From Terrisporobacter othiniensis (GTDB lineage Bacteria; Bacillota; Clostridia; Peptostreptococcales; Peptostreptococcaceae), in contig NZ_JWHR01000087.1 of the NCBI RefSeq assembly GCF_000808015.1, positions 4,062 to 68,061 on the forward strand: a DNA stretch of 64,000 nucleotides. Direction: 5' to 3'. The notes below the pieces were generated by a model, which searched no databases, was not told the origin of the DNA, and saw nothing but the letters and a program-made list of their open reading frames with translations. Of this stretch, positions 34,094 through 43,362 are shown one piece after another; the stretch's first letter is position 1, and every line of letters begins with the position of its first letter. Position numbers and translations under genes: made by a program.

Positions 34094-34900
34094 CTATTTA
34101 GCTTTTTTAAATCCGTATTTTTCTAAAATAGTTTGTCCATCAGCACTTAATAAGAATTCTTCAAAAGCTTTTGCTTTATCTTGTTTTTCACTAGATTTTA
34201 AAACTGCTATTGGATAGTTTATAGGTGAATGACTATCTGCTTCAGTAGTATAAGCAACTTCAACACCATCGTCACCTTGTGCATCACTTAAGTAAACAAA
34301 TCCAACCTCAGCGTTTCCTTGTTGTACCCAAGCTAAAACTTCTTTAACATCTTTAGCTAAAACTAATTTATCTTTAACTTTGTCATATATCTTTGTGTTA
34401 TCTAAAACTTCTTTAGCATATTTACCAGCTGGTACTGATTCTGGATCACCTATAGCTATTTTACTTATATCATCTGTAGATAGTGCATCTAAGTCTTTAA
34501 CTTTTGTTCCTTTAGCTACTACTAATACTAAATCATTAGTTAATAAAGTTTTATTAGTATCTGCTAATAATAAATCTTTGTCTGATAATGCAGTCATTTG
34601 TTTTTCACCTGCTGATATAAATACATCACAAGGTGCTCCTTCTTCTATTTGTTGTTGTAAGGCACCAGATGCACCTAAGTTAACTTCTAATTTTACATTT
34701 GGTTCTATTTCTTTAAACTTTGTCTCTAATTCAGCCATTGCTTCTTGTAAAGATGCTGCTGCAGATATATTCAATGTAACTGTTTCTTCACTTGCAGTAT
34801 CATCTTTTTTACTTTTATCTTCACTGCTAGAGCATCCAACTACTCCTATGGCTAAACTTAAAAACAATCCTATTATTCCTAACTTTTTTAATACTTTCAT
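34094..34900 (-). CDS. modA: Molybdate-binding lipoprotein
   Basis: A 268-residue receptor. The lipoprotein signal ends AIGVVGC (Cys about residue 23). The mature part opens LNISAAASLQEAMAELETKF, with LGASGALQQQIEEGAPCDVFISAGEKQM, IAIGDPESVPAGKYAKEVL and WVQQGNAEVGFVYLSDA; the Ser of AAASL, Ser of GASG and the PAGKY segment contact the oxyanion in this family. First gene of modABC, transcribed away from the HTH-PBP regulator, with 167 bases between the two genes for shared control. Confidence 0.94.
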   Translation of the reverse strand: MKVLKKLGIIGLFLSLAIGVVGCSSSEDKSKKDDTASEETVTLNISAAASLQEAMAELETKFKEIEPNVKLEVNLGASGALQQQIEEGAPCDVFISAGEKQMTALSDKDLLLADTNKTLLTNDLVLVVAKGTKVKDLDALSTDDISKIAIGDPESVPAGKYAKEVLDNTKIYDKVKDKLVLAKDVKEVLAWVQQGNAEVGFVYLSDAQGDDGVEVAYTTEADSHSPINYPIAVLKSSEKQDKAKAFEEFLLSADGQTILEKYGFKKAK

Positions 34901-35067
34901 AAATATCCCCCTTTATTGTGTTTAATTACGTTTCATAGTATTATGTCATGTTTTATAACTTATATTGTATATATTTGATACTTTTAGCGCAACAAATTTG
35001 TACATTTTTTAGAATAATTAGCAAAAAAAATATTTTATGTTACAATATTTCTAGGGGGGTGTTTATT

Positions 35068-36003
35068 ATGAATTCATCTTTAAATGCAATGGAAGTTGCA
35101 CAAATGCTAAACATTACAAAAAATACAGTCTATGAAATGATAAAAAGAGGAGAACTTCCCTCTTATAAGGTTGGTAGGAAAATAAGAATCGATAAAACTG
35201 ATGTTGAAAATTATATAAATAATCAAAAAAATACATTTACAAATAAACCTATTTTGTCACTTGAACCTACTATTAATATTAAATCCTCTTCAGTAAAAAG
35301 TGGAGAAATTATAATTTCTGGCCAAGATATTATTTTAGATATCTTATGTAGAATGATCGAATCTAGAACAAAAAATATAAGAACATATCGTTCTAATATA
35401 GGTAGTTATAATGGATTATATGACATGTATAATAATAATGTTTCCATATCTTCTTGCCATCTTTGGGATAGCGAAACAGATACATATAATACTAACTTTG
35501 TAAAGAAACTACTTCCAGGTGTATCTTGTACTTTAATTAATATTGCTTATCGAATGCAAGGCTTTTATGTTAAAAGCGGAAATCCTAAAAATATTAAAAC
35601 ATGGAATGATTTAAATAGAAGTGATATAACTATGATTAATAGGGAAAAAGGTTCTGGCGTTAGGGTTTTACTTGATGGAAAGCTTAATTCTCTTAATTTA
35701 TCAAATAATATAAAGGGATATGAAAATGAGGAAACATCTCACCTTAGTGTTGCTAGCTGTGTTGCTAGAGGTGATGCTGATGTGGGAATTGGTAATGAAA
35801 AAGTTTCTAAACAAGTAGATAATATCGATTTTATTCCTCTTCAAAAAGAACGTTATGATTTAGTTATAAAAAGTTATGATTTAAATAACCCAATTTATAA
35901 ATCTATTGTTGATATTTTATCTTCTAAAGAGTTTAAAAGTGAACTTGAAGGACTTGGAGGGTATGATTTAAAAGATACTGGTAAAATTGTTGGACAAACC
36001 TAA
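35068..36003 (+). CDS. HTH (excisionase-type) plus periplasmic-binding-like domain regulator, likely molybdate-responsive
   Basis: A 311-residue regulator. The frame is open further upstream, but GGGGGG lies eight bases before the ATG at 35068 and the helix-turn-helix starts there. Residues 1-50 are an excisionase/MerR-like winged helix (AMEVAQMLNITKNTVYEMIKRGELPSYKVGRKIRID). From about 80 on is a PBP-like domain (ISGQDIILDILCRMIE, SSCHLWDSETDTYN, NREKGSGVRVLLD, ASCVARGDADVGIG) as in ModA/TupA-like and LysR effector domains. Divergent to modABC, so it probably senses molybdate or tungstate and controls transport. The effector is inferred. Confidence 0.82.
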   Translation: MNSSLNAMEVAQMLNITKNTVYEMIKRGELPSYKVGRKIRIDKTDVENYINNQKNTFTNKPILSLEPTINIKSSSVKSGEIIISGQDIILDILCRMIESRTKNIRTYRSNIGSYNGLYDMYNNNVSISSCHLWDSETDTYNTNFVKKLLPGVSCTLINIAYRMQGFYVKSGNPKNIKTWNDLNRSDITMINREKGSGVRVLLDGKLNSLNLSNNIKGYENEETSHLSVASCVARGDADVGIGNEKVSKQVDNIDFIPLQKERYDLVIKSYDLNNPIYKSIVDILSSKEFKSELEGLGGYDLKDTGKIVGQT

Positions 36004-36024
36004 AATTCACTTTATTTATGTGGC

Positions 36025-36060
36025 AAAAAATAATGCTCCTCAAGTGGAGCATTATTTTTT
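36025..36060. terminator. Shared terminator between regulator and ECF operon
   Basis: A 15-bp perfect stem (36025-36039 with 36046-36060, 6-base loop) with A and T runs at its base; ends both convergent transcripts. Confidence 0.88.
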
Positions 36061-36964
36061 ATGGTTCAATTAACCCATATTTTATCTTTATCCTATCAAG
36101 CTTTTCTATCATAGGTTTACTAAGCACAAATAAGAAAAATATTGTTGATATAGCATGAACTATATTAAATGGAACACCACTTATATATACTGATATTGCA
36201 CCTGCTTTTGTTATATTTTTTTCCGAAAACATAAGTATTGATGCAGTATCTAATAAGAAACCATATATTAAAAAAGTTGAAATACCTCCATATATGCATA
36301 GAGATATTTTCTTCTTTTTTAACATTCCTTTTTTAAATAACACTCCTGCTATAAATCCTATTATTCCAAAAGCAAACATTTGCCAAGGAGTCCACGGACC
36401 CTGCCCAAAAAAGAAATTTGAAACAAGTCCAGACACAGCTCCAACTAAAAAACCTGCTTCTCCTCCAAAGCAAACTCCTGTTATTATTACTATAGCTGCA
36501 ACAGGTTTAAATTGAGGAAGCATAAAAAATGCCCCCCTTCCAGCTACCGCTATAGCTGCTAGTACTGCTATTATAACTAATTCTCTTGCCTGTGGGTCTC
36601 TATCCTCAAATACCATAAAAAATGGTATCATAGTTTCTATAACTATAATTAAACTAGTCATATAGTAATTTTCCCTTTGATTTCCATGAAAAACTGACCA
36701 GTATATAGTAAATGGTATGGCAAGTAGTATTATAAACATGGCTACAAAAGTTCTTTTACTTAATTTTGAGTCGGTTAATATATGTCTATTTGTCACTCTG
36801 TTTCTCATAAAGTAATATCGTCTGCTTTTTCTTCTTTTTTCTTCAATATTTATGACTTTCTTATATATGGTCTTCTCTTTTGCTACTTCTAATGAGTTAG
36901 TATCATAATATAGCTCGTCTACTAAGCTAGTGTTTGTAGAACTGATTCCTTGTTCCCTTTGCAT
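36059..36964 (-). CDS. ECF transporter S component, predicted cobalamin type
   Basis: A 301-residue protein: about 70 soluble, charged N-terminal residues and then six or so membrane helices. The core reads PQFKPVAAIVIITGVCFGG, AGFLVGAVSGLVSNFFFGQGPWTPWQM (in parts) and FAFGIIGFIAGVLFKKG, like S components predicted to bind cobalamin or its precursors. It overlaps the ATPase gene by 43 bases, giving tight coupling. The S component selects the substrate and docks on EcfA-EcfT. Last gene of the six-gene operon. Substrate assignment is inference from the DUF4430 partners and from family resemblance. Confidence 0.78.
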   Translation of the reverse strand: MQREQGISSTNTSLVDELYYDTNSLEVAKEKTIYKKVINIEEKRRKSRRYYFMRNRVTNRHILTDSKLSKRTFVAMFIILLAIPFTIYWSVFHGNQRENYYMTSLIIVIETMIPFFMVFEDRDPQARELVIIAVLAAIAVAGRGAFFMLPQFKPVAAIVIITGVCFGGEAGFLVGAVSGLVSNFFFGQGPWTPWQMFAFGIIGFIAGVLFKKGMLKKKKISLCIYGGISTFLIYGFLLDTASILMFSEKNITKAGAISVYISGVPFNIVHAISTIFFLFVLSKPMIEKLDRIKIKYGLIEP

Positions 36965-38619
36965 AAAGTTATCACATCCTCACATGTTACAGCATTTTCA
37001 AATACTTGTCTGCTCATTCTATTTGCTACAGTAGTATAGAAACTATTTCCCGAGAAAAATTTATTTGGTGTATTACTAGTTACAATATTTCCATCAAAGA
37101 AAAGAGCACATCTATGAGCATAACTAGCACAAAACTCTATATCATGAGATACCATAACTACTGTTACTTTACTTTCTATTAATTTATTAATCATTTTAGC
37201 AAATTTAACTTTAAAATGTGCATCTAAACCTTTTGTTGGTTCATCAAGTATTAATAATTTAGGTTCTAAAAGTAATACCTTTGCCAAAGCAGCTCTTTGT
37301 TGCTCTCCTCCACTTAAGTCATAAGGATGATGATTTAATAAATTTTCTATTTCAACTAGTCTTGCTACTTTTGCTACTTTTTCTGCTTTTTCTTTTTTAC
37401 TCATTCCAAACTTAGGAAGCATTTCATATAAATCCTTTTCTACTGTATTTTTCACAAATAAAGCTTGAGGATCTTGAGGAAGAATAGCCAAATTATTATC
37501 AAATAATTCTTTATTTTTATATTCTTGTATATTCTTACCAAAGATCTCTATTTTACCTCTATAAGGTTTTCTTATTCCACATATCAAAGAAACTGTAGTA
37601 CTTTTACCTGTACCATTTCCTCCTACCACGCAGAAAAACTCTCCTGACTTAACTTCAAAATTTAAATCTTTTAAAACGTCATTTCCGTCTTTCTCATATT
37701 TAAACCAAACATCCTTCATTTTTATGGCAGCTTTCTCTTCTGATATGTTATTTTCTTTATCATCTTCTATTCTTGTATATGCAACTTCCTCATTAGAAAA
37801 TAGCTCATTTATAAAATATCTACCTTCTTTTACTGTAATTGGTGTTTCATTTGTATTTAAAGAAGATGCTATTTTTATAGGTGATGGCATTGCCTCAAAC
37901 ATTTCTGGTATTAGTTGTTTCACTTTACCTCCAATGTTCTTTGGCTTGTCATCAATGATTATTTCACCTTCATCCATAAGTATTATTCTATCTGCCATAT
38001 TAAATACTTCTTCTAAGTCATGCTCTACCATTACTATTGTAATTCCCAACTCTTCATTGATTTTTTTTATAGTCTTTAAAAAATCACTAGCTGTTATTGG
38101 ATCTAGTTGACTTGTTGGTTCATCTAAAATCAGTGCAGAAGGTTGCATGACCATAATTGAAGCTAGATTTAATAGTTGTTTTTGTCCTCCAGAAAGCTCT
38201 GTTACATTTTTTCCAAACCATGTTTGTATCCCAAAGAAACTTGCCATTTCAGCTACTCTAAGTCTAATGGTTTTATTATCATATCCTAAGCTCTCAAGTC
38301 CAAAGGCTAGCTCATGCCAAACCTTATCAGTCACTATTTGATTTTCAGGACTTTGTAATACATATCCAATCTCTGATGATTGTGTTCTATCATCAACTAT
38401 ATCAAGAGATCTACCTTTGAAATATACCTTCCCTTCCCTTTTCCCATAAGGTGTAAGCACTGTTTTTAAATGTCTTATCAATGTACTTTTCCCACAACCT
38501 GATTTTCCACAAATAACTACAAACTCCCCAGATTCAATAGTTAAATCTATATTTTTTAAAGCTTGTTTATCTATATTAGGGTAAGAAAAAGCTAATTGTT
38601 CAACTCTAAATGTCTCCAT
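36922..38619 (-). CDS. ECF transporter ATPase, EcfA1-EcfA2 fusion
   Basis: A 565-residue protein with two complete ATP-binding domains, where many ECF systems use two separate proteins. Domain 1: Walker A GKSGCGKST (38-46), signature LSGGQKQLLNLASIM, Walker B ALILDEPTSQLD, His switch MVEHDLEE. Domain 2 (from about 290): Walker A GGNGTGKST, signature LSGGEQQRAALAKVL, Walker B LLILDEPTKGLD, and VSHDIEF. Between them is a roughly 70-residue acidic linker. AGGAGG precedes the ATG, which overlaps ecfT. It powers the S component and EcfT. Confidence 0.92.
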   Translation of the reverse strand: METFRVEQLAFSYPNIDKQALKNIDLTIESGEFVVICGKSGCGKSTLIRHLKTVLTPYGKREGKVYFKGRSLDIVDDRTQSSEIGYVLQSPENQIVTDKVWHELAFGLESLGYDNKTIRLRVAEMASFFGIQTWFGKNVTELSGGQKQLLNLASIMVMQPSALILDEPTSQLDPITASDFLKTIKKINEELGITIVMVEHDLEEVFNMADRIILMDEGEIIIDDKPKNIGGKVKQLIPEMFEAMPSPIKIASSLNTNETPITVKEGRYFINELFSNEEVAYTRIEDDKENNISEEKAAIKMKDVWFKYEKDGNDVLKDLNFEVKSGEFFCVVGGNGTGKSTTVSLICGIRKPYRGKIEIFGKNIQEYKNKELFDNNLAILPQDPQALFVKNTVEKDLYEMLPKFGMSKKEKAEKVAKVARLVEIENLLNHHPYDLSGGEQQRAALAKVLLLEPKLLILDEPTKGLDAHFKVKFAKMINKLIESKVTVVMVSHDIEFCASYAHRCALFFDGNIVTSNTPNKFFSGNSFYTTVANRMSRQVFENAVTCEDVITLCKGNKESVLQTLA

Positions 38620-39482
38620 TTTATCTCCTCCTTAATATCAAGAATCACTGGGGTAATGCATAAAAGAAAATAAGCTAAATAATCAATTATACTAAATATT
38701 GTAATCGGTACCATTTTAATTGCAGGAAAATAAATCATATTATTTTCGCCTCTATAATTTCCTATTAAAATGATTATTGTAAAAAATATCATGAGTACCA
38801 TTATCATTTTATCCCTATTATCAAATCTATAGTTAGAAAAACTAGTTCTTCCCTTAAGACCATACCCCCTTGACTTCATTGAATCAGCCGTTTCTATTCC
38901 ATTTTCTAACGCCCAAGTCATCATTATAGATAAAATTTTAATTCCATTAAGCGCCTTGGTTATTATATTTCCGTTGCTAACGTCTCTACCTATACACTTT
39001 TGTGAATTTGATATTACCTTAATTTGAGCCTTATATTTTGGTACAAATCTTAACACCATAGAGATTATAAGTGATAGCCCTGGTATTATTTTTCCAAATA
39101 AATATATAAATTTATCTGAGCATACTACTGCATTATAACAAGAGAACCAAAAAATCATAGAAATAAACATAGTTGCTGCTGCTATCCCATAAATAATAGA
39201 TTCTAATGTTAATGGATTCCCCGTATTAAAATAACAAAGAATTGTAACTCCTGCATGACTAAATGCTGGATTTATTACTGCACAAAATACTAAAAATGGT
39301 ATCATATATAATATATTAAACTTTATAGCTTTTCCTCCATTAAGACAAATGGAGTAAATAAATGATGTTATAAAAGATATTCCTAAAAATACAGGATGCA
39401 TAAAAAACATACAAAATAATATTACTACTGTAAAATAATAAAAATTTACAATTGGATGATAAGATTTAAATGAATTTATCAT
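38592..39482 (-). CDS. ecfT: ECF transporter T component
   Basis: A 296-residue membrane protein with an N-terminal cluster of helices and a long cytoplasmic helical region carrying the coupling motif ADSMKSRGYGLKGRTSF (Ala-x-x-x-Arg-Gly type), which contacts the ATPases. A second conserved region is MVLRFVPKYKAQIKVISNSQ. The ATG overlaps the stop of the DUF4430 lipoprotein gene (ATGA), so expression is tied to the receptor-like protein. It links the ATPase fusion to the S component. Confidence 0.9.
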   Translation of the reverse strand: MINSFKSYHPIVNFYYFTVVILFCMFFMHPVFLGISFITSFIYSICLNGGKAIKFNILYMIPFLVFCAVINPAFSHAGVTILCYFNTGNPLTLESIIYGIAAATMFISMIFWFSCYNAVVCSDKFIYLFGKIIPGLSLIISMVLRFVPKYKAQIKVISNSQKCIGRDVSNGNIITKALNGIKILSIMMTWALENGIETADSMKSRGYGLKGRTSFSNYRFDNRDKMIMVLMIFFTIIILIGNYRGENNMIYFPAIKMVPITIFSIIDYLAYFLLCITPVILDIKEEIKWRHLELNN

Positions 39483-40705
39483 TTTTTATTTGCCATCCAA
39501 TCACATCCAACATCTTGACCTAAGTCACATGTATATCTCCAATTTATCTTGTCACCATTTTTTAATTTATATCTACTACATCCATAGTTAGGATACCATC
39601 CATTAACTTTATACATCCATCCACTTAACTCTCCACCATCAAATTCATATAAATTATGTATACCCTCTATATAATTACTGTTATAAATGGGTGTCATAGA
39701 AAATTCCATATGAATCTTATTAGCTTTAACTTCCCTTAATAATACATCAAATACTGTTTCATTTTTATAAAACTTAACTTTTTTAGTTTTATATATAATT
39801 CCATCATTAGGAATCATATCACCTTTACCATTCTCTATTGCAACCTTTCTATTAGCTGGCTTTAATAAAGTTTTACAATCTATTGATAAAGTTACATAAC
39901 CTGCTACTTTACTTTTATCAACTTTATTTCCACCTTCATTCCATTCAAATGGTTTTGGTTTTCCAGCTGGAGTTGGATCTGTTAAATATTTATCCTTTCC
40001 ACCCTCTCCAGCGGTTCCCTGTTCTACGTTAATCCCATGCTCAATTTTATATTGTAAACTTGCTTGTTCTTTTTCACTTTTACTTTCATTACTTGAACCA
40101 CTAGATGCACTTGCACTACTTGAATTATTATCTTCATCTATTGCAGCTTGTTTAGGATCGCTACCTACAATATAAAAGTCTCCTTTTCTTTCTTGAATGC
40201 TAAAATTAAAAGTAGTTCCAGAAGAATTGTCTACTGTAGCTGTTGTTACTTTTTTTAATTTATCTCCATTATATTGATATATATCTGCCGCAGTGCAGTC
40301 TAGTTTATCTTTAAATATTAATGATAATGCAATTTTACTATCTAAACTTGTAGACTCTCCAAATGAAAATCCATAAACAATTTTAGAGTCACATTCTTTT
40401 TTTACATCTTCTGCCTTGCCATCAATTGAATTAACTAATAAGTTAATATCTTTAGTTTCTGTTATATCCGTAGGTAAAAACATCCACTCATAAGAAAAAG
40501 TTTTATTTTCCCCTTGAAGAAGAGCCATTTTTCCACTATCTTTTATTTTCTCAAAAGTTTCTGCTGTAACTGCTCCATTTTCAGGTATTTTATTATTACT
40601 TCCCGAAGGGCTACCACCTTCATTGCTACTAACGTTTGAGCAACCTACAAAAGAAAAAATAGTAATGACTATCAATGCTATTAATTTGCTTTTTATCTTT
40701 TTCAT
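39479..40705 (-). CDS. DUF4430 (transcobalamin C-terminal-like) lipoprotein
   Basis: A 408-residue lipoprotein; signal ends FSFVGC (Cys about residue 22). GGAGGAG lies three bases before the ATG at 40705; the longer frame uses TTG inside the ribosome site. Residues 35-200 are a beta-rich region of unknown family. A low-complexity Ser/Asn/Glu linker follows. Residues about 265-408 form a DUF4430 domain: VTLSIDCKTLL, KKVKFYKNETVFDVLLREV, SGWMYKVNGWYPNYG, KLKNGDKINWRYTCDLGQD. DUF4430 is the C-terminal beta domain of animal transcobalamin and intrinsic factor. Inside the ECF operon it probably acts as the membrane-tethered receptor or handover protein. Confidence 0.85.
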   Translation of the reverse strand: MKKIKSKLIALIVITIFSFVGCSNVSSNEGGSPSGSNNKIPENGAVTAETFEKIKDSGKMALLQGENKTFSYEWMFLPTDITETKDINLLVNSIDGKAEDVKKECDSKIVYGFSFGESTSLDSKIALSLIFKDKLDCTAADIYQYNGDKLKKVTTATVDNSSGTTFNFSIQERKGDFYIVGSDPKQAAIDEDNNSSSASASSGSSNESKSEKEQASLQYKIEHGINVEQGTAGEGGKDKYLTDPTPAGKPKPFEWNEGGNKVDKSKVAGYVTLSIDCKTLLKPANRKVAIENGKGDMIPNDGIIYKTKKVKFYKNETVFDVLLREVKANKIHMEFSMTPIYNSNYIEGIHNLYEFDGGELSGWMYKVNGWYPNYGCSRYKLKNGDKINWRYTCDLGQDVGCDWMANKK

Positions 40706-40728
40706 TTTCTCCTCCACCAAAAACTTAA

Positions 40729-41355
40729 TTATTTAAGTTGAAATATAAAGTTCTTTGTTTTTATAGTCTTTTTCTTTGTTGATAAACTAGTATTATCTAA
40801 ATCACCTTTTATAGTTGCAAATACAGCATCTTCTATTTTCAAGCTTAATTCATCAGCATTTTCTATATTATCCTTTAGTTTAAATTCTAATCTTAATATA
40901 CTATTTTTATCACTACTTATAGATTTATTAGTAAAGGATTCTCTACCTCCAGATGAGTCCAAATATATAACATTTATTAAACCCGTTTTATTGCTATTAT
41001 TCACATCATATTGCCAATCAGGAGATTTAGAAGAATAAGTTAAAATATCACCTTTTTTTAAATCTATAAATTCCAACCTATCTTTATCAAAATTAATAGA
41101 AAAACTTGCACTAGAATAAATATTTGAAGGCAAATGTGAAACTTTTAAATCTACATTAACAATATTACTACCCCTAGAGTCTTCACTTGAGTTGAAATAT
41201 AGTTCTACATCTTTTGTTGTTGCTTCTGTTTCACTTACCATATCAATCTTATTATCCTTAGTTTTTTGAATACTGTAGATAGTTCCTCCCACTAATACAA
41301 TTGCAGCAAGAGCCAAAATAATACTGATTTTTTTATTAGTAAAATTTTTTAACAT
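40729..41355 (-). CDS. Membrane-anchored cohesin-domain protein
   Basis: A 208-residue protein: short basic tail, one transmembrane helix (IILALAAIVLVGGTIYSI, residues about 11-28), a short spacer and a beta-sandwich from about 48 to 205. The sandwich has cohesin features: VELYFNSSED, SSASFSINFDKDRLEFIDLKKGDIL (the typical L.F....L....GD), and ILRLEFKLKDN. Its ATG overlaps the stop of the dockerin-bearing barrel gene (TAATG). The natural reading is that this cohesin anchors the dockerin protein to the membrane. Cohesin call is by pattern; a similar carbohydrate-binding-like sandwich cannot be excluded. Confidence 0.75.
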   Translation of the reverse strand: MLKNFTNKKISIILALAAIVLVGGTIYSIQKTKDNKIDMVSETEATTKDVELYFNSSEDSRGSNIVNVDLKVSHLPSNIYSSASFSINFDKDRLEFIDLKKGDILTYSSKSPDWQYDVNNSNKTGLINVIYLDSSGGRESFTNKSISSDKNSILRLEFKLKDNIENADELSLKIEDAVFATIKGDLDNTSLSTKKKTIKTKNFIFQLK

Positions 41356-43106
41356 TATGCTCCTTCACCTCCTTTATCATCATCGTTATTATCTTTTTTA
41401 TCATCATAAATAGTAAAAATTTTATATTTTTTATTACTTGTAAATTTACTTATTATACTATCTATATCTCCATTATCTATTTTAGAATCCACGGATACAT
41501 TTGCTGCTAAGATTTTTTTATCATTAGGACGACTTAACTTTCCATTTAATATTGATTGTATATTTAATATATCTTGTGCATTTACTACCTTATCATCATT
41601 TATATCTCCAAATAATATTTCATCTATTTCATTTTCTTTAAATTCATAATTTTTCATTTCTAACAGAACATCTTTTTCAATACTCTTGTCTATAAGAGAA
41701 ATATATGTTGGTGATTTGCTTAATTTTGATAGCTCTTCACTATAGTAAAGCTTATATTTTTTATTAAATACTACAGATACTTTATCATTTTTTTTAGGAA
41801 ACTCTACTATTATGCATTTTTTATTTTCTGCTATTAAACCATCTTTCTCACCTTCATATATGCTTTTTACTACTATTGTAGCTTCCTTATCCTTGCTCTT
41901 ATTATTAGAAGAAGATATGTTGTTTGATTTATTGATTGAATTATTTGCGCTAGATGAATAAGTTCCTAATGAATTACCTCCATTATTAATTAGAGTACTT
42001 GAATTATTTTCATTGTTACTATCTTTGTCATAATCATCTTTATTGTCATCTTTATCTAAATTAGGATTATCTCCAGTATCAAGAGTTTTATTTACATCAG
42101 TCATATCATATAATCTATTTTTACCATCTACAAACCTTTGATAGGCAACTAATGCATACATACCTTGATCTGTTGCCATTGCGTCAATATCCATATCTAA
42201 AACATGCTTAAATCCTCCACCTTTTACATAGAATGTAAGTAAATTAGATATAAGCCAACTTCCATCTTCTTTTATAAATCGTTCATCTTTTGCTGGATCA
42301 ATTCCAAGGGCACATAGTGCTACTATAACTTGATCAACACTTTCACTATTTGTAGTTCCCCAACTTTCATATCCGCCTTTTTTATTTTGTAATTCTGATA
42401 ACACATTAAGTGCTCTTTCTATATAAGGTCTTACTTTTTCATCATTTTTGTATGGAGCTAGAGATTGAAGAGCCATTGCCGTAATATCTGGATCAGGTAC
42501 ATTCCCTCTAAGAGCCCATCCTCCTACGGTTCCAGATTTTTGAGTTATCTCTTTGCTTAATATATAATCTATTAGCATATCCCTTGTTGTCTGAGCTTCT
42601 ATACCTTTTACCTGTGGTATCTCATAATTATTTGTATCTAATGCAATAAGTGCAAATATAGGTCCATTTATCCCTTGCTTGATAACTTTTTTAAAATCAG
42701 CCAATTTTTCTAATAAATTATATCCCCCTACATTTCTTGGATCTTTTCCTATAGATGTTAGTCCTAAAATAACTCTAGAGTACTCTGTGTACTTCATGTT
42801 ATGTAAAATGCCGTCACATTCTTTTAACGTTTTAACTACATTTGAGTAATATTTATCATAATAAGACTGCGGTACTTTAATTCCACCTCTTGCTAAACAT
42901 AGTATAGACCATTCCCCACTAAATGTTCCTACTGTTGGGTCAGGTGTATTATTATGAATTAATATACCTGTTTTATTTATTGCTTCCTTAACACTAGGAT
43001 TGGGAGTTTTAAGTGATAATGAATAAGATCCACTTACAAAAGTACTTATAATTACTAGAAATGTTAATATGCATATTATTTTTTTTAATATTCTATTCCT
43101 AAACAA
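41355..43106 (-). CDS. Secreted alpha/alpha-barrel (prenyltransferase/terpene-cyclase-like) protein with dockerin
   Basis: A 583-residue exported protein from a TTG start seven bases after GGGGG. Signal peptide 1-30. An alpha/alpha-barrel of squalene-cyclase/prenyltransferase-like repeats covers about 38-335: GEWSILCLARGG, GINGPIFALIALDT, DPDITAMALQSLAPY, GGYESWGTTNSESV, MATDQGMYALVAYQRFV. A Ser/Asn-rich linker and an unclassified segment (405-490) follow. Residues 498-556 are a dockerin: FGDINDDKVVNAQDILNIQ and a weaker second loop NVSVDSKIDNGDIDSIIS. Intrinsic factor uses the same barrel type with a DUF4430 domain. First gene of the operon with cohesin, DUF4430 lipoprotein and ECF genes; its promoter has a GTAGTACTAC box. 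Confidence 0.83.
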   Translation of the reverse strand: MFRNRILKKIICILTFLVIISTFVSGSYSLSLKTPNPSVKEAINKTGILIHNNTPDPTVGTFSGEWSILCLARGGIKVPQSYYDKYYSNVVKTLKECDGILHNMKYTEYSRVILGLTSIGKDPRNVGGYNLLEKLADFKKVIKQGINGPIFALIALDTNNYEIPQVKGIEAQTTRDMLIDYILSKEITQKSGTVGGWALRGNVPDPDITAMALQSLAPYKNDEKVRPYIERALNVLSELQNKKGGYESWGTTNSESVDQVIVALCALGIDPAKDERFIKEDGSWLISNLLTFYVKGGGFKHVLDMDIDAMATDQGMYALVAYQRFVDGKNRLYDMTDVNKTLDTGDNPNLDKDDNKDDYDKDSNNENNSSTLINNGGNSLGTYSSSANNSINKSNNISSSNNKSKDKEATIVVKSIYEGEKDGLIAENKKCIIVEFPKKNDKVSVVFNKKYKLYYSEELSKLSKSPTYISLIDKSIEKDVLLEMKNYEFKENEIDEILFGDINDDKVVNAQDILNIQSILNGKLSRPNDKKILAANVSVDSKIDNGDIDSIISKFTSNKKYKIFTIYDDKKDNNDDDKGGEGA

Positions 43107-43192
43107 AATCTTTCCCCCTTTATAAAAACATTACTTTATTCTATTTAAATGGTAATTTTTATTTTATTTATATACAATAAAATAAGATAAAG

Positions 43193-43222
43193 ATTATACT
43201 TAAATTACTTTAGTAGTACTAC
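43193..43222 (-). promoter_or_regulatory. Promoter of the ECF/barrel operon with GTAGTACTAC operator
   Basis: The perfect palindrome lies at 43213-43222. On the minus strand it is followed by 14 bases and then TATAAT (43198-43193), so the palindrome sits where the -35 element would be. The start codon is 107 bases from the box. Confidence 0.75.
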
Positions 43223-43255
43223 CTTTATATACTACTTTTTCAATATACTTCTTAT

Positions 43256-43293
43256 AAAAAAGTTAGGATAAATATTACTAAAATATCCTAACT
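43256..43293 (-). terminator. Terminator after the 603-aa DUF4430 gene
   Basis: A 10-bp perfect stem (43261-43270 with 43284-43293) followed by six U on the minus strand; separates the 603-aa gene from the operon promoter. Confidence 0.8.
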
Positions 43294-43362
43294 CCTAAAA
43301 CTATATTATTTTACTTATAGTACTTTATAAAAATTTTACTTTTTAATAGTTCAAATTATCAT

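Noticed and set aside
34380..34925. A long open frame on the plus strand opposite modA.
   Set aside because: It is a mirror of the real gene: no ribosome site, unnatural composition, and modA is clearly coding.
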